From an uncultured bacterium (GTDB taxonomy: Bacteria; Patescibacteriota; Gracilibacteria; Absconditabacterales; Absconditicoccaceae), in contig CALMTC010000011.1 of assembly GCA_937872535.1 (NCBI GenBank), positions 162,943 to 226,942 on the forward strand: a stretch of DNA of 64,000 nucleotides. The letters run 5' to 3'. Position 1 is the first letter of the stretch; each line of letters opens with the position of its first letter. Under the pieces are notes generated by a model. It was not told the DNA's origin. It made no database searches and worked only from the letters and a program-made list of their open reading frames with translations. Position numbers and translations under genes: made by a program. Below, piece after piece: positions 30,376-39,359 of this stretch.

Positions 30376-31719
30376 ATGAAATTCAAAAAAATACTTTCTC
30401 ATATTACAGATATACGAAGCAATAAAGCAATCAGAAAGAAAATTCTTTTCACATTGTGAATGTTGGCTCTTTATAGATTGCTTGTTTTTGTTCCAGTTCC
30501 TTTTGTAGATATCAATAAATTTATTGAAATTTTAACAAACTGATGATCTGCAGCAGCAGGGACAGGATTAGAATTTTTTTCAATGTTGTTGGGAGGGACT
30601 CTTGATAACTTTTCAATAATTTGAGTTTGACTTGCACCTTATATCAATGCTTCAATTATTATGCAGCTTTTAGGAACAGTGATTCCTCACCTTGAAGAAC
30701 TGCAAGAACAATGAGAAGTTGGTACGAATAAGATTCAACAATATACGAGACGACTTTCTTTGCCATTGGCATTTATGCAGTCTATTGGTATGGTTTATTT
30801 TATCAACTCTCTTTTGGGAGGTTCAATGATCGATACTGGTAGTTTTGGTATAGTTCTTTTATCGGCATTTTCTTTGACTGTTGGATCTGTTATTATGATC
30901 TGGATTGGTGAACTTATTACAGAAAAAGGCATTGCAAATGGTACATCTCTTCTAATTTTTGCTTCTATTATTTCAGGATTAGCGAGTCAAATTTATACAA
31001 GTATTGCTGGTGCAGCAGGAAGTGGTTTTGAAGTCGCTTTTGTGATGTTTATCATTGTAATTGCTCTTGTAATTCTTTCTGTCTTCATCATTAAAACTAC
31101 TAAAGAAATACCAGTAATTTATGCTAAACAAGGTAAAGTTCAGCAAACTGCAGCACTTCCTATCCCACTCAATCCAGTGGGTATGGTGCCAATCATTTTT
31201 GCTATTGCGTTTATTACTTTTCCTTATTTGATTTCACAGTTTGTCATCAAGTTTGGAACTCCAAATATTATGGTCGAACAAGCTGCCAAACGAATAGAGC
31301 TTAATTTCAATATCTATAGCCAGCAACCAGCAGCTCCTGCAATTATAGTCTACTTTATGCTGATCGTTGTGTTTACATTTTTCTATACGGTAATCGTTTT
31401 CAATCCAGACAGAATGTCTGATAATATCCAAAAAAGAGGTGGATTTATTCAAGGTATTAGACCAGGTACAGAAACAGCTCAATACCTTAATACTATTATC
31501 ACGCACCTTTGTTTTTGGTGAGGTATTGGACTAGGTTTAGTAGGAATTTACAGCTATGTACTTTACTACCTGCCATTTGTTGATATTATTACTCAGTCAC
31601 TTGGTTCTTTGCCTGTTGTTGTAACAGGATCTGGAGTTATCATTATTGTTTGAGTAATCCAAGATCTAATCAATAAAGTAAATAGCGAACTTGATGTTCA
31701 AAAATACGATAAAATCTAA
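30376..31719 (+). CDS. secY: Preprotein translocase subunit SecY
   Basis: The product has 447 residues with ten membrane helices. The first helix contains LFTLGMLALYRLLVFVPVP; GVGLAPYINASIIMQLL, QQYTRRLSLPLAF and the NPVGMVPIIFAI segment are SecY signatures, and the KRGGFIQGIRPG loop binds the ribosome and SecA. SecY is the channel for export of the surface protein, the sortase and other signal-peptide proteins in this window. Last gene of the operon, followed by two hairpins. Confidence 0.97.
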
Positions 31720-31740
31720 AAAATAATAATCTGGTTATTG

Positions 31741-31788
31741 AAAATCTATCCAAAAGTGCTAATGAAGCCAGTTTGGATAGATTTTTTA
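31741..31788 (+). terminator. Terminator of the S10-spc-secY operon
   Basis: AAATCTATCCAAA pairs with TTTGGATAGATTT, followed by a T run. The stem is 13 bases. Confidence 0.85.
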
Positions 31789-31793
31789 TAAAC

Positions 31794-31826
31794 AAAAAAC
31801 TGACAAGGTCATTTAGTGTCAGTTTT
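31794..31826 (-). terminator. Terminator of the downstream structured RNA (works in both directions)
   Basis: AAAACTGACA pairs with TGTCAGTTTT, with A runs and T runs on both sides. On the minus strand it directly follows the structured RNA at 31829-32088. Confidence 0.8.
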
Positions 31827-31828
31827 AG

Positions 31829-32088
31829 GCGAATTGGCCAAATTCATAATCTGCGGGGGAACAATCGGGGCAACATCGAGAGGCTTCGTCAGGAGTCGCT
31901 CAGGATAACCATTTGGGTGTGTTCTTACCAAAATCGAGCATCAATTGTCTTTACAGATCATCTCTAGTGAGTCGCAGTTTCACCAAAAACACTCGCAAAG
32001 TCCGTTAGATACGACAATTTCTTCCAGAATCACTGTTCATTCTCTTCGAATAAGAAAGAACTTTCCCTCCCCCCGATCATAAAAAAAA
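31829..32088 (-). ncRNA. Structured non-coding RNA, candidate RNase P RNA
   Basis: There is no ORF here, but the minus strand is unusually GC-rich for this genome and ends at a strong terminator. The 5' part has GAGGGAAAGTTC, like the conserved GAGGAAAGTCC of RNase P RNA. Further on are ACTCACTAGAGATG (near a segment of the B-type RNA), GGTAAGAACACACC (like GGTAAGAGCGCACC) and GAATTTGGCCAA near the 3' end (like GAAYCCGGCTTA). CGGGGGGA at the 5' side can pair with TCCCCCG near the 3' end, as helix P2 would. A minus-strand TTGTCA/TATGTG promoter fits at 32112-32159. The P4 bulge is not clear, so the assignment is tentative. Confidence 0.45.
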
Positions 32089-32188
32089 CCTGAAAAAACG
32101 CAAAAAAACACCACATACTCAATCAAACATTATTGACAAAATTCTTAAAAAATAAAATTCTGGTTTTCAATGAATAAACTCGAACACC

Positions 32189-32302
32189 ATGAAAATTTGT
32201 AAAAAAATTTGAATGGATGAGAGAGTTTATACCGGTGATTTTAGACACTTTAGATTCAAGTGAAGCGATGAATATAAAGTATTTCTAAAACTATCGGTAT
32301 AA
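32189..32302 (+). CDS. Small ORF, unknown
   Basis: The ORF has 37 residues with two TGA-coded glycines (MKICKKIGMDERVYTGDF...). It is preceded by an ATTCTGG motif. It overlaps the thyX terminator on the other strand and may be a chance ORF. Confidence 0.25.
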
Positions 32303-32330
32303 AAAAAACTGGTGGACAAGCCACCAGTTT
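32301..32330 (-). terminator. Terminator of thyX
   Basis: On the minus strand a perfect ACTGGTGG-CTTGT-CCACCAGT hairpin is followed by eight T. It starts 8 bases after the UGA that ends the thyX homology. Confidence 0.9.
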
Positions 32331-32337
32331 GAATAAA

Positions 32338-33813
32338 TCAGATCATTTCCTTTCCATTTTCCAAGATTGTCTGAGTTCCTCTTTTCAGGGAGAAACCTCC
32401 AACATCTGGATCGATATACATAGGAATTTCGTCTGCAACAACACCTAGCTCTTGAGCTAAATATTGTTTTACTTCACTAGCCAAGAAAAAGGTATTTGTA
32501 TATAAAGTCGGATGTACAGTTTTTTGACAACGCAACTCCAGAAAGTAAAAAATTTTTCCTAGATGTCCCACGATTCTAGTAGGAATCTTCATTCCCATCG
32601 GAAACAAATACTGTTTTTGGAATTTATCCAATCCAGTTTGTTCAATTTTCAATGACTGATTTTGAAGTAATTCAATTGCTTCTTCATGAATTTTATCTGG
32701 CAAATTATCAATATACCATTCGTGAAAGCCATACTTATCAGTTAGAAGGCCTTGTCTTTGTACAAATGAACGATGTCGTTGCTGATCTCTAAAAGATGCA
32801 AAATCTAACAAAGCATTGTATTCCAAAGTGCCACATTCTCCAATTGTATAGTGCAATTCCTGACGAAAGGGTCTAGTAAGAATTGCCTGTTTGTAATTTG
32901 AGAGATTTTTTAAATAAAAATCTACCTGTTGTCCAGAATGCTCTTCTAAGTAATACTGTGTGAGATAGAAATCTTTTTTATAATTTTCTTTCGCCAGATC
33001 AATTTTTCTCCCCAAGAAAGAACTAGGATAAATGAAATCCAATAATTCTTGAGTTTTGTCTGCTAACTCTTGAACTTCATCAAGAGCATGACATCTTAAC
33101 CAGCCAAGATGATCTACTGCCGTGCTTATTGCAGAATACCAAAATACATTGGTAGCAGCCCCAGCAGGAAGAAAACCTCTTGCAATATCAAAAGATCTTG
33201 CTTTTATTGACCTTTCGTAAACATCTTCTGTAATCTCGTTTCCTGATATAATAACTCCCTTTTGATCTTCCCAAGGATATTTTTCATAAAGATTGTTCTT
33301 AATTTCAGGCAAAGCATAGAGATAAAAATCCCTGTATTGCTCTTGAATGCCTGTCACGCCAGAAATTTTACTGTCTACTAAACTGATTTTCTCAGGATTG
33401 ATCTCAAAATCTAAAAAAGATTGTTTACTAAAGTCTATATATCTAGTCGATGACTCTTGGCCAGCGTACAGTTGACAATCTTGAATTGCCTTTGCTGCTA
33501 ACATCGAAACACCTTCATAGACTAGTAATACATGGCCCAAGTCACCAATTGATTTATCACCGTATCCTTTGTAGAAAGTTTCCATAAAAGCTTCAGGACC
33601 TTTTTGAGCAACTTTATGAAGGTGAGATAATACAGTGGCAGGACTTCTAGAACTAAGAGCTTGTATCATTGCCATCGCTTCTGCTCCAATTGAGCAATGT
33701 GGCAGAACAGCAAATACAGATGCCCCATTTTTTATTTTCAGTTCATAAACATCTGCAAAAAGTTGCTCACTTTCCGGATGTTGAACTTGGTGATGAATTA
33801 TATTTTCGTTCAT
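32338..33813 (-). CDS. thyX: ThyX-like flavin-dependent thymidylate synthase, tandem-domain form, UGA-terminated
   Basis: The product has 491 residues, about twice the usual ThyX length. The N-terminal half has VYEGVSMLAAKAI..GQESSTRYIDF, matching the second half of the ThyX motif (S-x-R-Y). The C-terminal half has DFASFRDQQRHRS, matching the first half (RHRxxS). ThyX makes dTMP from dUMP with folate, FAD and NADPH. No TGA occurs within 491 codons, and the homology ends at TGA 32338-32340, 8 bases before a terminator. If that TGA coded glycine the protein would run through the hairpin to TAA at 32227. The gene thus seems to use the standard code, suggesting recent transfer. It is preceded by the DUF1599 gene (1-base gap). 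Confidence 0.8.
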   Translation of the reverse strand: MNENIIHHQVQHPESEQLFADVYELKIKNGASVFAVLPHCSIGAEAMAMIQALSSRSPATVLSHLHKVAQKGPEAFMETFYKGYGDKSIGDLGHVLLVYEGVSMLAAKAIQDCQLYAGQESSTRYIDFSKQSFLDFEINPEKISLVDSKISGVTGIQEQYRDFYLYALPEIKNNLYEKYPWEDQKGVIISGNEITEDVYERSIKARSFDIARGFLPAGAATNVFWYSAISTAVDHLGWLRCHALDEVQELADKTQELLDFIYPSSFLGRKIDLAKENYKKDFYLTQYYLEEHSGQQVDFYLKNLSNYKQAILTRPFRQELHYTIGECGTLEYNALLDFASFRDQQRHRSFVQRQGLLTDKYGFHEWYIDNLPDKIHEEAIELLQNQSLKIEQTGLDKFQKQYLFPMGMKIPTRIVGHLGKIFYFLELRCQKTVHPTLYTNTFFLASEVKQYLAQELGVVADEIPMYIDPDVGGFSLKRGTQTILENGKEMI

Positions 33814-33814
33814 T

Positions 33815-34414
33815 TTATTTCTGTTCAGTGGACTCTGTTCCCAGTTTAACTTCTGTTTCTACTTCAAAATTTCCTCTCTGCATCTCCAAAATTAACCAGA
33901 AGATAGCATAATTGATGATGTCGTGATAGTTTGCATCGAGATCTTCAGAGACCTTAGCTCCACCATTTTCAGTCATTGTTTTCATCCTGACCAGTTTTTG
34001 GCGAATGAGATCAGGAAAACTAGTTTCTCCCATGCCTCTCCAAGCTTCACCATAATCATGATTTTTTTTCATCATAAGCTCATGAATTGTTTCAGTTTTC
34101 TGGTCATAAAGTTTTTCAAACTCATGTTTAGGCAGATCTTCATCAGCTTTATCCTCCAAAATCATTAATCCCATGATAGAATAATTGATAATTCCTACGA
34201 ATTCACTGTTGATCGAGTCGTCAATTTTTTGAGTCTTAGTCTCTTGAATACTGATGATTCTAAGGCATTTATTTCTGATCTGATCCACCATCGAAGGTGT
34301 CCTTAGTACAAAAACGGAACCACCATAGTCATCATACTTATCCATCGCCAGTTTTTTACAGGCGTTAAGAACTTGCCACCACTGGTTGCTTGTCTTTTTT
34401 TGTTTTTGTTCCAT
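33815..34414 (-). CDS. DUF1599 (nucleotide modification associated domain 1) protein, tandem repeat
   Basis: The product has 199 residues with two copies of the same unit: KYDDYGGSVFVLRTPSMVDQ..EFVGIINYSIMGL and KKNHDYGEAWRGMGETSF..DANYHDIINYAIFWL. This DUF is linked to nucleotide metabolism and base modification systems in phages and bacteria; the chemistry is not known. It lies 1 base before thyX in the same operon and, like thyX, has no TGA codon. It ends at TAA. A thymidylate-pathway role is inferred from the neighbour. Confidence 0.75.
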   Translation of the reverse strand: MEQKQKKTSNQWWQVLNACKKLAMDKYDDYGGSVFVLRTPSMVDQIRNKCLRIISIQETKTQKIDDSINSEFVGIINYSIMGLMILEDKADEDLPKHEFEKLYDQKTETIHELMMKKNHDYGEAWRGMGETSFPDLIRQKLVRMKTMTENGGAKVSEDLDANYHDIINYAIFWLILEMQRGNFEVETEVKLGTESTEQK

Positions 34415-34445
34415 AATTTTTATAGGGTTTATTGTTTACCCGATT

Positions 34446-34473
34446 ACTATAGTATTTCAAAACTCATATTCAA
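34446..34473 (-). promoter_or_regulatory. Promoter of the DUF1599-thyX operon
   Basis: On the minus strand TTGAAT and TATAGT are spaced by 16 bases, with a start site about 25 bases before the ATG. Confidence 0.6.
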
Positions 34474-34595
34474 GCAAAATGTCAATCTTAAAAAATATTC
34501 ACTTTCAAAGTGTTTGTGATCCCGAAAAGACATGTCAATAGAGTCGATATTGGGCTTATTCTGGCTTTCTTATAGTCGACCGCTATGGCACTTAC

Positions 34596-34805
34596 TTAAA
34601 GTTTTATTTTATATAATTTGATAATATCTTTTCTAGTTTTTCAAATTATTAGCCCAATTGTATCAAGTATGCTGCATGCCGTTTTGGATTGTACTGATAC
34701 TCACATTCAGCCTTTTTCAAATCTTTTGTGACTTCAACTTTGACGAGTTTCTTTAAATTCAAAATCAACAAGAATGTTTTCTATTTTCTTATATGTGAGA
34801 GGCAT
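34596..34805 (-). CDS. HicA-like toxin
   Basis: The product has 69 residues. MPLTYKKIENILVDFEFKE and TRQSGSHKRF match the HicA opening and its catalytic G-S-H motif. The C-terminal half is less typical. It overlaps the HicB-like gene by 17 bases, in the same order (antitoxin first) as the module at 8.4 kb. TGA codons are read as glycine. Confidence 0.55.
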
Positions 34806-35013
34806 CGACTGATTTTTTTCTGAGGCCTAAAAAATGTGCTAATTTTAAAGAATTTCATGAAAGTTTATGAGATCAAAATGCCACAGAAAATCAACTTCTT
34901 AGGTTTTTCATAAGTTCTTGATAGTCTTTGCCAGTACCAAAAATATTTTCATTACCTATTATGGCATGAGCTCAAAAAGTTCAATTATCTTCTAGAAATA
35001 TTTCAATCTTCAT
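34789..35013 (-). CDS. HicB-like antitoxin
   Basis: The product has 74 residues. MKIEIFLEDNGTFGAHAIIG and the GTGKDYQELMKNLRSGF segment follow the short HicB layout (strands, T-G-x-D turn, helix). Six TGA codons give glycine; without them only fragments would be seen. The partner toxin overlaps its 3' end. Confidence 0.5.
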
Positions 35014-35046
35014 TTTGCTAATATTTAAGTAAGTATAAGGTTCAAT

Positions 35047-35100
35047 AGCAGATGACCGGACTGAACCCCGACGGCTGTCGGGGAGAACCCGGAGTATCTT
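35047..35100 (-). pseudogene. Degenerate 3' half of tRNA-Gly with a palindrome in the T loop
   Basis: On the minus strand the sequence follows tRNA-Gly from the variable region to the acceptor end, but 22 extra bases forming the palindrome CCCCGAC-AGCC-GTCGGGG are inserted in the T loop after GGGTTC, and TTC is repeated after it. The intact tRNA-Gly lies 36 bases away. Confidence 0.7.
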
Positions 35101-35135
35101 TAGTTAATAATAGTTTTCAATAGCATTAGTAAGAA

Positions 35136-35209
35136 AGCAGATGACGGGACTCGAACCCGCAGTATCTTCCTTGGCAAGGAAGTGCATTAGCCAATTATGC
35201 TACATCTGC
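35136..35209 (-). tRNA. tRNA-Gly (GCC)
   Basis: Acceptor GCAGATG/CATCTGC, anticodon stem CTTCC/GGAAG around TTGCCAA with anticodon GCC, T arm GCGGG-TTCGAGT-CCCGT. This reads normal GGY codons; the UGA-reading tRNA-Gly(UCA) is not in the window. Confidence 0.93.
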
Positions 35210-35339
35210 ATGTAAAGTGGTCATTAGCCACACTAAAGTGTAAGGTCTCAATATCTCACTGCGTTGAGATTTTTGACCTTAATTATGCTACGACTAAATA
35301 TTTTCCAATATTTTTTTACAAAAACCAGGAAAAAAGTTA

Positions 35340-35750
35340 TTAAATTTCTATGATTTCGACTTTTGAATCTCTTTGATGTTTTTTTGTCGATTCGGGGATA
35401 ATCAGCCCCGAGCTACCGAGAATGAGGAGTAAAACTCCGAGTAGTCTGACCACATCGCTGATGTAGACTTGTTTTGAGACGTCATTTGTGAGAACATAGC
35501 CACCGAGAAAGACCAAAGTGATGCCAAGTACGCCCAAGATTACTCTCAGCCTTTTGATTGGGAGAGGATAAACCCCAAGCACTATAGCACAGAAGAGTCC
35601 CACTACGATCAAAACTCAGTAGAGCAAGACAGAAAAGCTAGCAAAAGCTGGTAAAGCTATGACAGCATTGTTTGACCACAAAAAAGCACAGTACAAAACG
35701 AGTGCTAAACCAGATAATGTGACTACGATTCTTGTGACAATGTCTTTCAT
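35340..35750 (-). CDS. Small integral membrane protein (four helices)
   Basis: The product has 136 residues with four hydrophobic helices (LSGLALVLYCAFLW, FASFSVLLYGVLIVVGLFCA, VILGVLGITLVFLGG, VVRLLGVLLLILGSSGLI) and a short charged tail. TGA in LLYGVL is glycine; the short ORF after it lacks the first two helices. No family is certain. Confidence 0.6.
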
Positions 35751-35832
35751 GGTGAGATTGAAACAGTAAAACGAACTCCGTTAATATACTCAAAAAAACG
35801 ACCTTTTCAACAGATTTTATTTCAAGAGTCCT

Positions 35833-36591
35833 CTAATCATCAAAAATAACTTTCTTTTCTGCAACGATCAAAGAATTTTTTGCAAAGCGTCGTTTGTCTA
35901 CAAGATGTCCAAATCTGTCTATAAACGATAGAAGTTTTAGAGAAAAACCAGATCTTTTGACTAAAATAGCTATTTCTCTCAGTGTAAAAATATGGTAAAA
36001 TCTATGATAGGTTTCATTTTTTTCGACTCGAGGTACGAGCACATCATTCCATTTCCAAAAACCTAGTGTGGAAAACATTTTTCAGATAGCACTAAGCTGA
36101 GCTTTCCAGTACTTTTTTAGAAATCGTTCAGAATAAGCCCAGTTCAGAAGTAATAATTTTCCATCGTATTTCAAAGCTCTGTACATCAGCTCCAGAGTGA
36201 AAAGTCTTTCAGTTTTGTTTTCTAGATGATGAAAACTAGCAATTCAAACAATAACATCGTACTGTTCTTGTTTTTGTTTCTCGAGAAAATCTTTCATATG
36301 AGCGACCGAAAAGTGTCCATCAGTATTCTCCATCTTGGCAATTTCTATAAGATTTTTAGAAATATCAACCCCACTATAATCTATTATTTTTGAAGAATTT
36401 TCCTTTAAAAACTTATAGAATCTTCAGCTTCCACAGCCAACTTCCAGTACTTTAATCGTTTTTTTCTCTTCAGGAAAACCTTCAATTTCTTTCAATAAAA
36501 TTTTAAATTCTGGCCAAGTTCTTTTTCTGGTTTCATGAAAACGGCTGGCTTGTTTATTATAGAAAAGCTGTAACTCTTGGACAATATCCAT
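35833..36591 (-). CDS. SAM-dependent methyltransferase, Trm9/ABH8-like
   Basis: The product has 252 residues. KVLEVGCGSGRFYKFL is motif I of class I methyltransferases, with the second glycine of SGR as TGA; the YSGVDISKNLIEIAK and VIVGIASFHHL segments are motifs II and post-I/IV. The N-terminus with FYNKQASRFHETRKRTWPEF resembles tRNA wobble uridine methyltransferases of the Trm9 group. An upstream ATG at 36606 would add five residues. Substrate unproven. Confidence 0.7.
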
Positions 36592-36632
36592 TTTGCAATA
36601 AAACATAAAAAATTAAAATCGACCATCTGCGA

Positions 36633-38006
36633 CTAAAAAGCAGAAAACTGATGCATCGTTTCAAAAAACTTTTTCTTTGTAGATAGCCATCGTTTACTCT
36701 GTCTCGGAAGTTTTTTTCTTTTTTCGCTATCTGCTAGGTTTACTTTCACAGCCTCTTCCAAGAAAATAGTATTTTGGCTTCATTTGAAAACAACAATATA
36801 GTTTTGATGACTGTTTTCTTTGATAATCTCTTTAATTTTTTCTCCAGCTAAAACTGATGACAAGTAGGGGAAAATTTGTTCACTAGGGTATCAAATCTTT
36901 CTCAGCTCGTCAGAAAAGTGGTTGACACTGTTAGTTCCTACAGCTACGACAACATCAGCTATCTGGCTTACTGGTCATGCTAATAGCCTGTGTTCCTGTT
37001 CTTCAAAATCTCCAAGCTCTCTCATGTCTCCGAGACAAGCGATAATTTTATGAGATTTGAGGCACTCTTTTTTGATAGCATAGACGCTGTCGAGGACTTT
37101 TCTCATACTCATCGGAGCAGCATTATAGCTTGAATCAATTAAAATACTATCGCGCAAACCTTTAAAAAGAGTAAATCTTCAGGGTTGTAGAGTAATTGTG
37201 ATTTTTACAGTATCGCTTGATTTAGGAAGTGAAATACTAAAGCGATGAGCTAAAATATCTTTAATACAAAGTCAAACTCAAATATATCATAAGTTTTCTT
37301 TACCGATGAGATTGGTCTCGACGGTAATTTTTTGTTTTTTAATAAAAAGAGTAGCTTTGCTAGAAATATGGTCATGATTTTTAATAAGTTGGTTATGAAC
37401 ATAGTGGATATCAGTTTCATCAGAAGTTTCTTCAGTGTGATAACGAAAAATATCGATGTCCAGTTTGTCCATTAGCTGTCTTCCATACTGATCAGACATA
37501 TTAATAAAGGCAATCTCTTTTGTATTTTTGATGAGCAAAGCCTCCTCACGAGCTATTACATCAGGATCTCCAAATTGTAGGGAATGTACTTTATCAATGC
37601 TGGTAAAAATTCATATTTCTGGTTTTACAATACTTAGCAAAAAGTTCATCTCTCAAGGATGATCGATACCATACTCCAAAAAGATAACATCATAAGGTTT
37701 TTTTCCAAAAAAAGTCTTAAGTCGTATTTTACAATAAGTCTGAATCAAACACCAAACTGTTGGTTCAAATTTTTCTATCTGGAAAATTGATAGACTGAGT
37801 CATAGTTCACCATTGAAATTTTTCTCAGAAGTGACGATTTTTTTACCTTTGAGGCCAGCTTGGAGTATCTGAGAAACGATCATTCTACACGAAGTTTTTC
37901 CGACACTACCACAGACTCAGATGACAAACGGTTTATGCTTTTTTACATAAAAACGAGCAAGTCTGGCCAAAATATGATAATAGATGTTGAGAATTTTTTC
38001 CTTCAT
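36633..38006 (-). CDS. Mur ligase family protein, MurF-like, without the N-terminal UDP domain
   Basis: The product has 457 residues. The ATP-binding loop GVCGSVGKTS lies at about residue 30, followed by EKNFNGELGLSLSI, then LEYGIDHPGEM, and the ADP/substrate part with DSSYNAAPMSMRKVLDSV and GDMRELGDFEEQEH, all typical of MurF, which adds D-Ala-D-Ala to the peptidoglycan precursor. In MurF the loop normally follows an 80-100 residue UDP-binding domain; here there is only a short helix. The enzyme may thus act on another acceptor. Confidence 0.75.
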
Positions 38007-38201
38007 CAGATTGCAAGAAAATAAATCTTTTTAAGTAAACAATGAATTAAGTTAAATTGAATCATCAATAAAATCAAAAAGATTTTTACGATAGATTCAG
38101 TTATATGCATCTAGAAAACTATTTATGACTAAATTTTATTTAGTAATCTAGTGCCGAAAAATTACGAAAGAAATTTTTAGAACGCAGTGAAGAGAGAACA
38201 C
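38007..38201. other. AT-rich intergenic stretch upstream of the Mur ligase
   Basis: No ORF or motif was recognised apart from its AT content; it precedes the large hairpin. Confidence 0.35.
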
Positions 38202-38280
38202 AAGTAAATACTGAATTGAGAAAATAAAATTTTATTGATATAGAAATTTTATTTAAAAATGATTTTTTCAGTATTTACTT
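38202..38280. repeat. Large nested hairpin
   Basis: AAGTAAATACTGAA at 38202-38215 is the exact reverse complement of 38267-38280. Inside, 38221-38232 is complementary to 38244-38254, so a long interrupted stem forms. There is no T run, so it is not a simple terminator. Confidence 0.6.
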
Positions 38281-38324
38281 AAGCATAGCGATTTATAAGT
38301 CCGTTTGCAAGTCTTGCTCTAAAA

Positions 38325-38366
38325 TAAAAAAACAAGCAGGATTACTTTCCTAGCTTGCTTTTTTTG
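38325..38366 (-). terminator. Bidirectional terminator hairpin
   Basis: AAGCAGGA..TCCTAGCTT hairpin between an A run and a T run. On the minus strand it follows the pilin-like gene ending at 38414. Confidence 0.7.
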
Positions 38367-38413
38367 TGATTTAATCTTATTGAAGGAAAGAGAACTTCAA
38401 TGGAAATATTTTC

Positions 38414-39310
38414 TTAAGTAAACTGATTAAAGACTTGGTAGATGATAAGAAGGAATAAGAAAATAATGAGACTTGTTAAGAAAACTGTGAGAACTGTATT
38501 TTTAGCATTTTCTATCTTTGATTCATCTCCATTGCTAGTGACAAGCTGTACTCCAGCATAAATAACGCTAGCTATCATTAAAACTCACAATCAATATGCC
38601 ATAAATCTGCTGATCGTCGCAATAAGCTCAGTAGCTCTGCTGACAAATAAAGTACTATCAGTAGAAGCAATAAAGTACAAATAGTCAATAACTTTGATAA
38701 AGAGAAGTGCTACTAGTACATTACGAATTCATTCTTTAGCACTCTCTATTTGATCTTCGCTTTCATAAGCTCTCATGAACTGGTAGCCGTGATAAGCTAA
38801 AAAAGCTATTGCAGCAAAAAATCAAAGGGCTTTGAGAAGAGCAAGTATTTGAAAAATTACTCTATTTCTGATATTAAACAAAAGTGCTTCACTTCCTCAT
38901 CATGGGTTATTGATCTGCAAAGCTGTTCCTAAGACCCAAGTGACACTAAAAAATAAGAGAGCTCAATAAACAATATAGAGCATAGTCTCTCTAGCAGATC
39001 AAATTTTTTTCTCATCGTTTCATGCCAAAATAATTTGGAGTCCAGCATAGATGATCATCAAGACTAAAAGTGCAGCTCAGATAATTCTAATTGTATCCCA
39101 TAAAAGTCAGCCTCTACCAGAAGAATCAGGATAAAAAAGATATCTTATGTTGTCTTCTAGTGTTGCATTTTTATCTACTCAGATATCAAAAACACTTTCG
39201 TTTCATTGTTTGAGATATTGAGCAAAATTATTTTCAAATCTTGGAATTTGAGCATTACAACTTGAAAACAGAAAGAAGAGAGAAGTCACCAGAAATAAAA
39301 ATTTTTTCAT
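38414..39310 (-). CDS. Type IV secretion pilin-like polytopic membrane protein
   Basis: The product has 298 residues. The N-terminus KKFLFLVTSLFFLFSSCNAQ is a signal peptide with a lipobox-like SSC. Two similar units follow, each with IYAGLQ or IYAGVQ, a short acidic loop (AGNDEKK, TSNGDESK), then A-x-x-T-V and another helix, the layout of VirB2/T4SS pilin-type proteins common in CPR. Two pilin units in one chain is unusual. The next upstream gene is a shorter relative. Both are on the same strand as the VirD4-like ATPase. Confidence 0.6.
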
Positions 39311-39359
39311 ATTTTTTGTTTTTTTGAAGGATTAAAGAGAGAAAATGTGAGTGAATAGT

